Source: an uncultured Prevotellaceae bacterium
Lineage (GTDB): Bacteria > Bacteroidota > Bacteroidia > Bacteroidales > Muribaculaceae
Direction: 5' to 3'
Assembly (NCBI GenBank): GCA_937896015.1
Contig: CALBLR010000187.1
Span: forward strand, 1-5,289
DNA length: 5,289 nt
Below the pieces are notes generated by a model, which was given only the letters and a program-made list of their open reading frames with translations, did not search any database and was not told the DNA's origin. This document shows, piece by piece, positions 5,147 through 5,289 of the stretch. Made by a program: the position numbers and the translations under genes. Positions within the stretch are counted from its first letter, which is position 1. The number at the start of each line of letters is the position of its first letter.

Positions 5147-5289
5147 ATGGTTTACTCACAAGAAGTACAGAACATGTGCTGCGTAGCAAAGGGTGCTAAC
5201 CACCCTTCAGCTCCGATTCCAGAGGAGGGAAAATGGGTTAGATCGAAGGAAATCAAGGACATCTCCGGCTTTACGCACGGCATTGGCTG
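5147..5289 (+). CDS. Putative iron-sulfur cluster assembly scaffold-like protein, N-terminal part
   Basis: The open frame begins at ATG 5147 and runs 47 codons plus two bases to the window edge. It reads MVYSQEVQNMCCVAKGANHP at the start, continuing with PIPEEGKWV (23-31) and KDISGFTHGIG (37-47). This resembles from memory a conserved Bacteroidales protein annotated as an iron-sulfur cluster assembly scaffold (NifU N-terminal-like), often found with a GGGtGRT-family gene; I cannot verify this without a search. Two adjacent cysteines (11 and 12) are visible. No Shine-Dalgarno site precedes it; the upstream bases are AT-rich, as usual for the phylum. Codon use is less GC-biased than in the genes at 1871-4967, as might be expected of a well-expressed gene. 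The long, structured leader suggests post-initiation control. Confidence 0.6.
   Translation, partial: MVYSQEVQNMCCVAKGANHPSAPIPEEGKWVRSKEIKDISGFTHGIG

Overview
The window looks like chromosomal DNA of a Bacteroidota bacterium, most likely of the order Bacteroidales; the GC-rich genes would fit a Muribaculaceae-like genome, but that finer placement is inference. The reasons are the family-typical ribosomal protein S1, several perfect matches to the Bacteroidota -7 promoter box (TAnnTTTG), A-rich leaders without Shine-Dalgarno sites in front of most genes, and a 3' partial gene whose N-terminus resembles a Bacteroidales iron-sulfur scaffold-like protein.

Layout. Bases 1-1573 (minus strand) hold rpsA, cut off at its C-terminal end by the window edge. 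A divergent intergenic region (1574-1870) carries an outward-facing promoter box for rpsA and another for the rightward genes, plus a small stem-loop just before the next start. Bases 1871-2905 encode a GT-B fold glycosyltransferase. It is followed after 18 bases by a secreted, probably lipidated protein (2924-3688) resembling phosphodiester glycosidases (NAGPA-like); the two look like one transcription unit. A compact array of TCAAC-type heptamers, partly inverted so that it can fold into a 21-position hairpin, fills 3690-3783. Next is a MoeB/ThiF/HesA-type adenylyltransferase (3795-4508) that lacks the family's zinc-binding cysteines. A perfect 14-bp hairpin at 4594-4624 closes this part and directly abuts a promoter box for a 98-residue orphan protein (4671-4967). 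That small gene has an unusually strong Shine-Dalgarno sequence for this phylum. A 179-base leader region with a promoter box, a GC-rich hairpin and an AT-rich palindrome then leads to the start of the putative iron-sulfur scaffold gene (5147 to the edge).

How the genes fit together. rpsA is core translation machinery. The glycosyltransferase and lipoprotein may act on the same surface glycan, but nothing else for polysaccharide synthesis is in view. The adenylyltransferase has no sulfur-carrier partner (ThiS, MoaD) beside it, so its substrate is open. The 98-residue gene is probably its own transcription unit. No tRNA, rRNA, CRISPR array, insertion sequence or phage gene was seen. The most unusual items are the cysteine-less ThiF-like enzyme, the heptamer array, and the strong-SD small gene that begins right at a terminator-like hairpin.
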